13,259 bases of DNA from positions 1 through 13,259 of the forward strand of contig JAGLML010000016.1 in assembly GCA_023140035.1 (NCBI GenBank), written 5' to 3'. Numbering within the stretch: position 1 is the stretch's first letter; every line of letters begins with the position of its first letter. Under the pieces are notes generated by a model. That model had not been told where the DNA came from, made no database searches, and saw only the letters and a program-made list of their open reading frames with translations. The stretch is from Thermoplasmatales archaeon (GTDB taxonomy: Archaea > Thermoplasmatota > E2 > DHVEG-1). This document shows positions 6,715 to 13,254 of the stretch, one piece after another. The translations under genes were made by a program, and so were the position numbers.

Positions 6715-6954
6715 TTATCGCTTATCTCTTTTATATGTCCAATTGATCTCGTTGTTGATTTTCTTATATAGTTGTGCACCTCTCTCTAGTGTTTTATGTT
6801 CCATCATGACATCTAGTGTTTCATCTGCCAAAATCTTCAATGCTTCTCTTATTTCCTTTCTGTTGGATTTTACAAGCCCGATTCCAACATTTAAGAGTTC
6901 TTCGACAATCTCTGAAATATCTTCTCCTTCTATGCTAATATTTATTTTAACCAT
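6715..6954 (-). CDS. Small alpha-helical protein of unknown function
   Basis: A 79-residue soluble protein with no recognised domain. It opens with a beta-strand-like MVKINISIEGEDISEI and continues as charged amphipathic helices (EEIREALKILADE-like pattern at about 33-46, then KTLERGAQLYKKINNEI at about 54-70). ATG 6954 has GAGGT six bases upstream; the in-frame TTG at 6957 is less likely. A palindromic TATA box sits at 6984-6999. The gene converges on the peptidase gene with a 25-base gap. The plus-strand reading frame over the same bases is Ser/Phe-rich and lacks a ribosome site, so this strand is preferred. The role could be a small regulatory or structural partner; nothing more can be said. 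Confidence 0.65.
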   Translation of the reverse strand: MVKINISIEGEDISEIVEELLNVGIGLVKSNRKEIREALKILADETLDVMMEHKTLERGAQLYKKINNEINWTYKRDKR

Positions 6955-6983
6955 CAATATACCTCAACTGCTGTTTTTCTTTT

Positions 6984-6999
6984 AAATATAGCTATATTT
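6984..6999 (-). promoter_or_regulatory. 16-bp palindrome containing the TATA box of the 79-residue gene
   Basis: AAATATAGCTATATTT is a perfect 16-bp palindrome. On the minus strand it supplies CTATATTTAAAAG, and its centre is about 37 bases from ATG 6954, right for a TATA box with a leader of about 10 nt. Because the palindrome spans the box, a repressor could bind here. A related TTTAAATATAG...CTATA arrangement precedes the B12 radical SAM gene at 9423-9440. Confidence 0.5.
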
Positions 7000-7037
7000 C
7001 CGTACGCCGCCATAAAAACTGTAATTTAAAAATCTTT

Positions 7038-7106
7038 CTGTTAATGTAAAGTCAAGTGACATTGCTAACATTTCTTAATGGGAGAAAATGTCACTTGACA
7101 TTACAG
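7038..7106 (+). promoter_or_regulatory. Long inverted repeat overlapping a small-ORF start
   Basis: Arms GTCAAGTGACATT (7051-7063) and AATGTCACTTGAC (7087-7099) are perfect 13-bp complements with a 23-base loop, and the outer CTGT...AATG sequences extend the match imperfectly to 7038 and 7106. Each arm itself contains a GTCAnnTGAC dyad (7051-7060, 7090-7099). The right arm covers ATG 7088 of the small ORF, and GGGAG (7080-7084) lies in the loop. An AATTTAAAAAT TATA-like box at 7023-7033 would start RNA near the left arm. It may be a paired operator or an RNA hairpin hiding the start codon. Confidence 0.55.
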
Positions 7107-7216
7107 ATAAACAAAAATTATTTCCAAGTTGTGTTATTTCTCCAAATGATAATGCAAAATCAGGATTTTTTAGACTTTTAATAATTCCAGAAAAGCTAAT
7201 AATTAGATTGGAATAA
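7088..7216 (+). CDS. Possible 42-residue peptide ahead of methyltransferase A
   Basis: A short open frame, ATG 7088 to TAA 7216, with GGGAG close upstream. It encodes MSLDITDKQKLFPSCVISPN and a basic/hydrophobic tail ending LLIIPEKLIIRLE. It ends 12 bases before the methyltransferase start, so it could be translated with it. No family is recognised. It contains one cysteine and no obvious leader/core division. It may be a real small protein, a leader peptide acting with the inverted repeat, a decayed gene end, or chance in AT-rich DNA. Confidence is low. Confidence 0.3.
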   Translation: MSLDITDKQKLFPSCVISPNDNAKSGFFRLLIIPEKLIIRLE

Positions 7217-7228
7217 TAACATTTAAAA

Positions 7229-8128
7229 ATGAATTCTAGAATTAAAATTAAAGTAAATAAATTCCATCGAAAACATTGGATTAAATTAGGAGTGCAACTC
7301 TGTAAACTTTATTTAAACAAAAAAAATAATCAATCAGATTTAACTAATTTAAGCTACAATAAGGTTTCAAGCATATATGATCATACTTGGACTAATCATA
7401 TGCAAGTATTTTCAAAAGATATGCTTGATGGACTTTCCTTCCCTATTGATGGCACAGGTCTTGACTTAGCCTGTGGTACAGGATATATTACTGGATTGAT
7501 GGCTGAAAAAATAAATGGTGATGTTACAGGTGTAGATATTTCAAAGGGGATGCTCAAAGTTGCAAATCAAAAATTTGGCATTAGATGTAAATTTGTTTGT
7601 AGTGACGTACTTGAATATTTAAATAAACAACCCTCGGAAAGTGTAGATGTAGTTACATGTGCTTGGGGGCTTGGATACACTAAACCATTTAAGATGATAA
7701 AGGAGATATCAAGAATCCTTAAACCACATGGGCAGGTGGGGATTATTGACAATTGTTTGTTTACAATATTTGAAGTAGTGAAATCTGGAATTTATACAGT
7801 TGCTGAATACCCGTCTGCTATAACACACGTTATGAATGTAAGATGGCTTCCAACTACTGGTTCTCTAACCAGAAGAATGAAAATTAATGGTCTTAAAGTA
7901 TTGTCTTCCTGGAAAGGAGAAAAAACATATTATGCAAAAAATGGTAATGATGCGGTGAATCGTTTAATCAAAACAGCATCTGCAGCTGGTTATGAATTTT
8001 GTTTTGAAAATCGTTACCATCAGGTAATCAAACATCGATTTGCAGATATATTCGAAAATCGATATGGTAGTGATAAAGGAATTCCAATAACACATCGGTA
8101 TATTGCAGCAATTGCAACAAAACCCTGA
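7229..8128 (+). CDS. Class I SAM-dependent methyltransferase A
   Basis: Transfers a methyl group from S-adenosylmethionine to an unknown acceptor. In the 299-residue protein a basic N-terminal helix (about 1-34) precedes the Rossmann domain. Motif I is LDLACGTGYI (78-87), the acidic end of beta-2 is GVDIS (101-105), and motif II is DVVTCAWGLGYTKP (140-153), followed by ISRILKPHGQVGIID (160-174). The order is that of UbiE/Methyltransf_11 enzymes. The C-terminal half (about 175-299) is longer than in minimal enzymes and ends in a conserved KGIPITHRYI shared with methyltransferase B at 12106-12990, which lies in the opposite orientation. No ribosome site precedes ATG 7229, so it may depend on the upstream small ORF or a leaderless transcript. 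It converges on the radical SAM gene with only 8 bases between stops. The substrate is not readable; it could be a lipid, a quinone-like molecule or a product of the adjacent radical SAM enzymes. Confidence 0.88.
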   Translation: MNSRIKIKVNKFHRKHWIKLGVQLCKLYLNKKNNQSDLTNLSYNKVSSIYDHTWTNHMQVFSKDMLDGLSFPIDGTGLDLACGTGYITGLMAEKINGDVTGVDISKGMLKVANQKFGIRCKFVCSDVLEYLNKQPSESVDVVTCAWGLGYTKPFKMIKEISRILKPHGQVGIIDNCLFTIFEVVKSGIYTVAEYPSAITHVMNVRWLPTTGSLTRRMKINGLKVLSSWKGEKTYYAKNGNDAVNRLIKTASAAGYEFCFENRYHQVIKHRFADIFENRYGSDKGIPITHRYIAAIATKP

Positions 8129-8136
8129 TAAAAATA

Positions 8137-9330
8137 TTATTTTTTATTGTTTCTTCTCCTTAATTTTTTGTGTACCATTGGAAGAGACGTATTTTTGTTA
8201 TATCGAGGTATTAGCTTTTCACTTTCATTTGGAGATATCGGAAATGAATCTGTTTTAATTTCTGATGAGATTTCCCTCATTAGACAATTTAGCCGAGGTT
8301 GTGGAAAATATTGTTCCATTTGCAACCATATCTCATTAAGTGGCTTAACTTTTATATTACCAAAACTTAAAGGAGTCAAATCACAAGGACATACTTCTCC
8401 AGCTGAATCGATAAATAAACATTGGTATCCACAATTACAACCCATAATATCCTCAGATTCGATATAAGCAAGATTAGTAACAATTGGACCTGATCGTTTC
8501 TTATTATATTTTATTTGAAACTCTTTGAGTAATTTTAGTTCTTCTGTTTTTAAAATTTTATCAGTACAGCCTGCCCATCTTCCTGTTGGTGTTGGAAAAT
8601 TTAATCTCATTTCTCCGACATCAAGTGAACGAGCTAAATTATAAATTCTATCTAATTCTCCATTATTAATTCGTTCTCTGGTTCCAATTGTATTTATGGC
8701 AGTATATATTCCTACCTCTTTACATATTTTAATAGCGTTTATTCCATTTTGTAACGATCCTTTTTTCCCTCTTACTTTATCTTGAATAATATTATCTGTA
8801 GATTCCACGCCTACAATTATCCATCCTACACCAGCTTTGAATAATTTTTCAGCCCTTTTTTTATTAAAATTATAACCAGTTGTATAGATGATTGTTGCTA
8901 ATTCAGGGGATGCAGCTGAAATTATTTCTTCGAGATCCAATCGAAGCATTGGCTCACCACCTGTTATTCCAAGAATTGCTGTGCCAAGATCTTTTATTTC
9001 TCTAATTAAATTTAGAATTTGATTAGTTGTAAGATCCTCTTTCTTGCGTTTTCCATAGCTGCAATGCGGACAACTATAAGGACAATTTGATGTAATTGCA
9101 AGATTAATTGTGTGGGGTTTTCGTTGTTTATTGATGAGGATTTCAACAAATCGATCAAAAGCTTTTGATGGATAGGGTGGAAAGCATGAATTAATTCTAA
9201 CTTGACCATTAAACCAATGTGGGCGCTCATTTCGAAATTTTAAAAATGTAAAAAATAAAAAACTTAAGGACACCTTTCTAATATATGGATGAAACATTTT
9301 AATTAAAGTGAATACATTTACACGTTTCAT
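8137..9330 (-). CDS. Radical SAM protein with SPASM-like C-terminal Cys cluster
   Basis: Iron-sulfur enzyme that cleaves SAM to a 5'-deoxyadenosyl radical. It has 397 residues from ATG 9330, which has GAGAGGT upstream; the in-frame TTG at 9336 overlaps that site. A hydrophobic, basic N-terminus (about 8-32) suggests membrane association. The cluster motif C83-x3-C87-x2-C90 (ITSNCPYSCPHCSYG) begins a MoaA-like barrel, with GITGGEPMLR at about 121-130 as the SAM-binding motif and VGVEST at about 173. The C-terminal region carries C298, C300, C304, C314, C316 and C349 (GCNCGYQC, EVCPCDLTPLSFGN), a SPASM/twitch-like layout for auxiliary clusters. SPASM enzymes act on peptides and on some cofactor or lipid substrates; which applies here is not known. 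It is divergent from the B12 radical SAM gene across a 118-base spacer, which suggests shared control. No relic of a standard maturase partner is seen. Confidence 0.9.
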   Translation of the reverse strand: MKRVNVFTLIKMFHPYIRKVSLSFLFFTFLKFRNERPHWFNGQVRINSCFPPYPSKAFDRFVEILINKQRKPHTINLAITSNCPYSCPHCSYGKRKKEDLTTNQILNLIREIKDLGTAILGITGGEPMLRLDLEEIISAASPELATIIYTTGYNFNKKRAEKLFKAGVGWIIVGVESTDNIIQDKVRGKKGSLQNGINAIKICKEVGIYTAINTIGTRERINNGELDRIYNLARSLDVGEMRLNFPTPTGRWAGCTDKILKTEELKLLKEFQIKYNKKRSGPIVTNLAYIESEDIMGCNCGYQCLFIDSAGEVCPCDLTPLSFGNIKVKPLNEIWLQMEQYFPQPRLNCLMREISSEIKTDSFPISPNESEKLIPRYNKNTSLPMVHKKLRRRNNKK

Positions 9331-9422
9331 TTTCAACCTCTCAAATGAATATTATTCTTATTATTCTCCATAAATGAAATAATCTTATTATTTAAATGTA
9401 ACACAAAATTACTAAATATTTG

Positions 9423-9440
9423 TTTAAATATAGATCTATA
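9423..9440 (+). promoter_or_regulatory. TATA box with overlapping palindrome before the B12 radical SAM gene
   Basis: TTTAAATATA (9423-9432) is centred about 21 bases before ATG 9449, so the transcript is leaderless or nearly so. TATAGATCTATA (9429-9440) is a perfect 12-bp palindrome overlapping the box. It may be an operator common to the divergent pair of radical SAM genes; the minus-strand gene has AT-rich TATA candidates in the same spacer (for example around 9384-9396) but none decisive. Confidence 0.5.
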
Positions 9441-9448
9441 GAGAAAAG

Positions 9449-10858
9449 ATGAAAGTCTTGTTTATTCATCCCTCATCTGGTCATATAGAATATGCTTCAA
9501 ACTATTATGTTACAACAAGTGCACTCCTTCCTCCATTAGGAATTTTATATTTGGCAAGAATGTTGGAGAAAAACGGTCGTAGAGCAGAAGTTATTGACTG
9601 TAATGCTGAAGGGGTTAGAGAAGACACAATTAGAAAAGCTGTTAAATCTAGTGAGGCGGTTGGCATGACACTTTATTGTCATCCACATGAACAAAATATT
9701 TCTAAATCAATTGCAAAACTTATTCGAGAAATCGACTCAGATATTCCAATAATTATTGGAGGACCACATAGCACTCTTTTACCTGAACAATCATTATTGG
9801 ACCATAAAGCAAATATTTGTGTTCGAGGAAGAGGAGATTCAATAATTAACCCTATCATCGAAGCTATACTGGGAAAAAGAGATTTGTCTTCAATACCAAA
9901 TATTTATTATCGAGAAGGAGAAAGGATACGTCATACAAAACCTGAAAAAATTAGTATGAAATTAGATGAACTTCCGTTTCCAGCTCGACATTTAGTTGAT
10001 AAATATGAGTACGGTTTTATGCAGGGTAAAAGAATTGCAAAGGGGCGATTAACTTCAATAATAACGTCGAGAGGATGTGTTAATAAGTGTAACTTTTGTA
10101 ATCTACATGCTCATATTCCTGAATGTTCATTTCGATCAGCTGAAAACATTAAAAAAGAAATTGAAGATATTACTAATAACGGATATAAAACACTTGCTTT
10201 TGTTGATGATAATTTCATGATGCGGAAAAAACTAGTGACAGAAATCATGGATTATATAAAAAATAATGATTTAGATCTTCGACTTTGGATATTTGGCGCT
10301 CGAGCAGATTCAGCAGAGCGGAGTCTTTTTAAAAAAATGCGTGATGCAGGTACTGAAGCAATTAATTTTGGCATAGAATCTGGAAGTCAAGAAGTCTTAG
10401 ATTATTACGACAAAAAATTAACTATTTCGCAGATTAAAAAAGCTGTTTATCTTTCAAAAGAAATGGGGTTTTTTACTACTGCAACATTTATAATTGGGGC
10501 TCCAATAGAAACAAAAAATCATATTAACCAAACAATCAAGTTCTCATCTTCCTTACCTTTAGATTCGGCAGTTTTTTTTGTCTTCCATTATACCTATAAA
10601 TCTAAACTTTGGGAGGATTCAGTTAAGGATGGAAAAATAAGATCTGATGAATTTAGAGTCGTCCCAAATAAAAGTCGCGGTCTTGGTAATTTTACTCCAG
10701 AAGAGCTTATGAAATACACAAGAAAAGCAAATATTCATTTCTTCTTGAATCCACATCGTTTGATAAGAACCGTCAATAACGCAATAACTCTAAAGGACTT
10801 CAGAGCATTTGTCCAGGGTCTACAAATGTTTAAAAAAATAGCAACCGAAAGATCATAG
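9449..10858 (+). CDS. B12-binding-domain radical SAM protein
   Basis: Class B-type radical SAM protein of 469 residues, near the family's typical length. Residues 1-150 form the cobalamin-binding-like domain (MKVLFIHPSS, PPLGILYLARMLE, AEVIDCNAEG, IPIIIGGPHSTLLPEQSL). As in many of these proteins the DxHxxG lower-axial motif is not evident. The radical SAM barrel starts near 200 with SRGCVNKCNFC (C210, C214, C217) and continues through FVDDNFMM (251-258), RADSAERSLFKKMRDAG and INFGIESGSQEVLDYYDKKL (about 305-324) to FIIGAPIETKNHI (347-359). The tail (about 415-465) is basic and amphipathic (FFLNPHRLIRTVNNAITLKD), suggesting membrane contact. Known members methylate unreactive carbons or rearrange and couple lipids and tetrapyrroles; HpnJ and the archaeal GDGT ring synthase are lipid-acting examples. 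The substrate here is an inference at best. It is followed by a hairpin at 10899. Confidence 0.92.
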   Translation: MKVLFIHPSSGHIEYASNYYVTTSALLPPLGILYLARMLEKNGRRAEVIDCNAEGVREDTIRKAVKSSEAVGMTLYCHPHEQNISKSIAKLIREIDSDIPIIIGGPHSTLLPEQSLLDHKANICVRGRGDSIINPIIEAILGKRDLSSIPNIYYREGERIRHTKPEKISMKLDELPFPARHLVDKYEYGFMQGKRIAKGRLTSIITSRGCVNKCNFCNLHAHIPECSFRSAENIKKEIEDITNNGYKTLAFVDDNFMMRKKLVTEIMDYIKNNDLDLRLWIFGARADSAERSLFKKMRDAGTEAINFGIESGSQEVLDYYDKKLTISQIKKAVYLSKEMGFFTTATFIIGAPIETKNHINQTIKFSSSLPLDSAVFFVFHYTYKSKLWEDSVKDGKIRSDEFRVVPNKSRGLGNFTPEELMKYTRKANIHFFLNPHRLIRTVNNAITLKDFRAFVQGLQMFKKIATERS

Positions 10859-10898
10859 ATCGTGTTATACTCCTGATGAATTAAAGATTTTTAAAAGC

Positions 10899-10920
10899 TA
10901 TGAATGATAAACCATTCATA
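10899..10920 (+). terminator. Hairpin after the B12 radical SAM gene
   Basis: TATGAATG (10899-10906) and CATTCATA (10913-10920) are perfect complements with a 6-base loop, 40 bases after the stop codon. An A-rich then T-containing stretch (AAAGATTTTAAG) follows but there is no long T-run, so it may be a transcript end or an RNA processing signal. The rest of 10859-11127 is AT-rich with no convincing gene; a TATA-like AAAATTATATG at 11082-11092 fits the pseudogene that follows. Confidence 0.4.
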
Positions 10921-11030
10921 AAAGATTTTAAGTTCACTTTCTTGAGAGTATTACAGGATTTTGAGGCTTTAAATTGAATTTTAATCAATGATGTAAACGC
11001 TTTTTTGACAAAATAATGAAAACAAGTGTG

Positions 11031-11047
11031 TTCACCAGATTGGTGAA
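11031..11047. repeat. Compact dyad TTCACCA-GAT-TGGTGAA
   Basis: A perfect 7-bp inverted repeat with a 3-base centre lies between the hairpin after the radical SAM gene and the integrase remnant. Dyads of this type often serve as recombinase core sites or operators. Its nearness to an integrase remnant is suggestive only. Confidence 0.35.
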
Positions 11048-11127
11048 TTATGTAAAGTACAATCGTGTTATTTATTAGCACAAAATTATATGTTAGTGTT
11101 TGCCTCTCCATAAGTAGAGGTATAGAA

Positions 11128-11545
11128 ATGGAATAAACAGAAATAATTGGTTTCGGTGTCACTGATGACAGTGATAAGACGCTGAAGAACAAAGAAGAAA
11201 TCAAGTTTATTTCAGATACCGAGTTAAGCTTAAATAACACGACAACTGAAAATAAACTTGAAAAACATGCTGCACTATACGAAAGAGTTAAGAACTCATC
11301 GGCATCTAATTTTACAAGAGATGGAATGAATTTTAACGAGCAGTTAATAACTAAGTACATAAACGAGTTACTATACATTAGAAGCAAACAGCAAATCGCA
11401 GGAAACACGGAGGGTATACAAATACGTGCTATCAAATTTGGAGAGTCATGTACAGAAACCATTCAACAACATGACAAAAGAAGATATAATGAATTTCTTT
11501 AATGCAATGAAGACAGGCAAAATAAACGGTAGACTCAAACCATAA
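11128..11545 (+). pseudogene. Decayed N-terminal half of a tyrosine recombinase
   Basis: ATG 11128, with GAGGT upstream, is followed at once by GAA and a TAA stop (11134). The same frame then stays open for about 100 codons (FGVTDDSDKT..., KHAALYERVKNSS, NFNEQLITKYINELLYIRSK, NTEGIQIRAIKF). Shifting by +1 near 11438 continues sensibly as HVQKPFNNMTKEDIMNFFNA and ends GKINGRLKP at TAA 11543-11545. The combined pattern, helices with YINELLYIRSKQQIAGNT then KPFNNMTKEDI, resembles the SAM-like core-binding domain of phage/archaeal integrases. With one nonsense codon, one frameshift and no catalytic domain, it is a remnant. The long open frame on the opposite strand (10881-11462) is a shadow of this sequence. 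The assignment is by pattern, not by search. Confidence 0.55.
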
Positions 11546-11591
11546 CCGATGTAATATTCGCATAGTATTATTAGAAGAAAGAGATACCGAG

Positions 11592-12050
11592 ATGATAAGA
11601 ATAGAGCGTAGTGTGATCATCAACCGGCCCATTGAATTGGTCTTCGCTTTTATGACTGACATTGATAACTTGTCGAAGTGGATCCCTGCGGTTGTGAAAT
11701 CGGAGAAAAGTTCTCCAGGATCTATAGGAGTAGGTACGACGGAACATGAATCCTTTAGAGCCTTTTTCTTACTAAGAGGGGAAAATGCTTCAGTGGTGAC
11801 TGAGTACCAGCCGAACAAAAAGATTGTTTGGAAGACCACCTCCTCACTTTTCCCACCATGGGAAACTACGTATAACTTCGAGTCTGTGGAGAGTGGCACC
11901 AAGGTAACCTACATTCTCCTATGGGAGCTTAAGGGACTCTACAAACCGCTCAAGCCGCTTGTTGTCTTCATGGAAACTATATATGATGTAGAAGCTCCCT
12001 TACGTAATCTGAAGAACCTACTAGAATCGCACCATGATAGTTTTGATTAA
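11592..12050 (+). CDS. SRPBCC (START-like/polyketide cyclase-like) protein
   Basis: A 152-residue protein of the Bet v1/START-like helix-grip fold, which holds a hydrophobic ligand in a deep cavity. The fold signature is RIERSVIINRPIELVFAFMT (about 3-22) with DIDNLSKWIPAVV (23-35), the typical strand-helix opening. Strand-rich segments follow (GVGTTEHESFRAFF, ASVVTEYQPNKKIVWKTTSS, WETTYNFESVESGTKVTYIL), and a final long helix (about 125-147) closes the cavity. No catalytic residues can be named; family members range from ligand carriers to cyclases. The ribosome site is weak (GAGAT six bases before ATG). Its base composition is visibly less AT-rich than the radical SAM and methyltransferase genes, which hints at a separate origin. 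It converges on methyltransferase B with a 55-base gap holding no clear feature. Confidence 0.85.
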   Translation: MIRIERSVIINRPIELVFAFMTDIDNLSKWIPAVVKSEKSSPGSIGVGTTEHESFRAFFLLRGENASVVTEYQPNKKIVWKTTSSLFPPWETTYNFESVESGTKVTYILLWELKGLYKPLKPLVVFMETIYDVEAPLRNLKNLLESHHDSFD

Positions 12051-12105
12051 TTTAGGGAATAGAAGCTTTTTATAGCTTTCACATTCTCTATATTATGGTA
12101 ATCGT

Positions 12106-12990
12106 TTATTTGATACCAATTAATCCTATATATCTATGATTAATAGGGATACCTTGTTCTTGTCTATACCGATGATGGAGAATAGTAGCCATTCGTTGGA
12201 AAAATTCTTCTCTAAATCTTTTATTTATTGCATATTCATAACCCGCGACAACAGATGTGTTTCTCAATCGTTGAATTACTTCTTTACCAGATTGCTCATA
12301 ATACGTTATCCTTCCATCCCATGATTCTTGAATATAAAATCCACTAAATAACATTTTGATAGTTAGCCCATAGATGGAGAGTGGGAATCGAAATTGTGGG
12401 TAATTGTCTAGGATTTCTGGTTTTTCGGCAATGGAAAGTATTCCAGCCCATGTTATTTCAGGTAAAGTCAAGAGCGTATTCTCTATAACACCGACTTTGC
12501 CATGATCCTTAAGAACTCGATTTATTTCTTTTAAAACCTGAAATGGTTTTGAATAACCGAGCCCCCAAGCACAAGTCACTATATCAAAGCTTTTTGAAGG
12601 CTGCTTTTTCAAATAATCAAGAACCTCACAATTAATATATTCACAATTTTCATTGCCTTTTTGTTCAGCAATATTTAATATATTCTTTGAGATATCAACT
12701 CCAATAACTGACATTTCGGTTCGTGTGGTGATTCTCTCTGTAACATATCCTGTGCCACAAAAAAGATCAAGAGCTTTCATACCTTTCTTAGGTGAAAGAC
12801 GATCTAGCATATCATCAGATAATTTCCAATAATCAGATGACCAAGTATCTTCATAAACAGATGCAATCCTATCATAGCTTCTTTTAACTAAAAAAAGACT
12901 ATTGTGATTTTGTTTTATATAAAGCTTCAGGAGATGCTTTGCCAACTTAAACCATTTAGGATGGCAAGTATAATCGATGTTATATCTCAT
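12106..12990 (-). CDS. Class I SAM-dependent methyltransferase B
   Basis: Paralog of methyltransferase A, 294 residues from ATG 12990, which is preceded by GGAGGT. A TTG-initiated frame 10 codons longer (13020) lacks such a site, and the ATG start aligns with the paralog. Motif I is LDLFCGTGYV (74-83), followed by GVDIS (97-101) and DIVTCAWGLGYSKP (136-149). The ending QGIPINHRYIGLIG matches the KGIPITHRYI ending of A. About two thirds of residues agree by eye in the motif II region, and fewer in the segment after it (about 170-210), which may set the substrate. The N-terminal basic helix (HPKWFKLAKHLLKLY) also matches. It is the outer gene of the accessory block, facing inward like A. The promoter is probably in 13045-13065 (CATATAG and ATAAATAAG on the minus strand). 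The substrate is unknown; the two paralogs may act on successive or related sites. Confidence 0.88.
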   Translation of the reverse strand: MRYNIDYTCHPKWFKLAKHLLKLYIKQNHNSLFLVKRSYDRIASVYEDTWSSDYWKLSDDMLDRLSPKKGMKALDLFCGTGYVTERITTRTEMSVIGVDISKNILNIAEQKGNENCEYINCEVLDYLKKQPSKSFDIVTCAWGLGYSKPFQVLKEINRVLKDHGKVGVIENTLLTLPEITWAGILSIAEKPEILDNYPQFRFPLSIYGLTIKMLFSGFYIQESWDGRITYYEQSGKEVIQRLRNTSVVAGYEYAINKRFREEFFQRMATILHHRYRQEQGIPINHRYIGLIGIK

Positions 12991-13134
12991 TAAACCTCCA
13001 TCTATCAGTTCTAGAGACAATAATGATTTTCGGAAAAAGATTCATTCTATATGAACTTATTTATGTCATTTATAATTGTAGGATTTTTTTATCAATTTTT
13101 TGTTTTTGAATTAATCCAAATTAAATTTATTGAA

Positions 13135-13201
13135 ATAGCTTGAATACTGCGCGGTCTGAAACGTAAGTGTAAGACCCGCAGATGAAAAGCTATCTTTTTT
13201 T
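13135..13201 (+). ncRNA. Candidate structured small RNA with T-run end
   Basis: ATAGCTT (13135-13141) pairs with AAGCTAT (13187-13193). Inside, GCG plus GGTCT (13149-13157, one bulged C) pairs with AGACC plus CGC (13172-13179) around a 14-nt loop. The 7-by-7 internal loop contains GA-rich strands (GAATACT, AGATGAA) that could form a kink-turn-like element. C plus seven T (13195-13201) follows the stem like an archaeal transcript end. The GC-rich core stands out in about 100 bases of very AT-rich DNA; 13021-13134 otherwise shows only the promoter of methyltransferase B. It could be a small RNA, a riboswitch-like leader, or an element end. No family is recognised. Confidence 0.4.
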
Positions 13202-13223
13202 CTATCTACAATAATACGTTTTC

Positions 13224-13254
13224 TGTCGCACGCGACACACCGCTATGGTGTGTC
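13224..13254. other. Two overlapping, mutually exclusive GC-rich hairpins at the window edge
   Basis: TGTCGC (13224-13229) pairs with GCGACA (13232-13237). GACACACC (13234-13241) pairs with GGTGTGTC (13247-13254) around GCTAT. The two stems share GACA, so only one can form at a time. This looks like part of an RNA switch, a mobile-element end hairpin, or a GC-rich RNA gene running beyond the window. The strand cannot be decided. Confidence 0.4.

Noticed and set aside
6743..6985. Plus-strand 80-codon frame opposite the small helical protein
   Set aside because: The minus-strand frame has a ribosome site, a TATA box and a soluble-protein composition; this one is Ser/Phe-rich and has none of these.
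7088..7216. A modified-peptide (RiPP) precursor
   Set aside because: Not called as such: the short frame has one Cys, no leader/core boundary, no repeated core and no peptidase or exporter nearby, so only an uncertain small ORF is listed.
10881..11462. Long minus-strand open frame of 193 codons
   Set aside because: Its Ser/Leu/Ile-rich composition lacks domain features and it is antisense to a frame that resembles an integrase core-binding domain; no ribosome site was found.
4068..11545. A complete integrated virus or plasmid bounded by a split integrase
   Set aside because: Not accepted as a feature: the two pieces do not together make a whole integrase, no end repeat was found, and no replication or capsid genes lie between. 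Kept only as a hypothesis in the findings.
11432..11902. Minus-strand 156-codon frame over the SRPBCC gene
   Set aside because: The plus-strand protein has a clear helix-grip fold pattern; the antisense frame has no recognisable features and also crosses the integrase remnant.
13153..13171. CRISPR-like GTTTCAGA on the minus strand
   Set aside because: Only one copy occurs, with no spacer-repeat periodicity and no cas genes; it lies in a self-pairing element.
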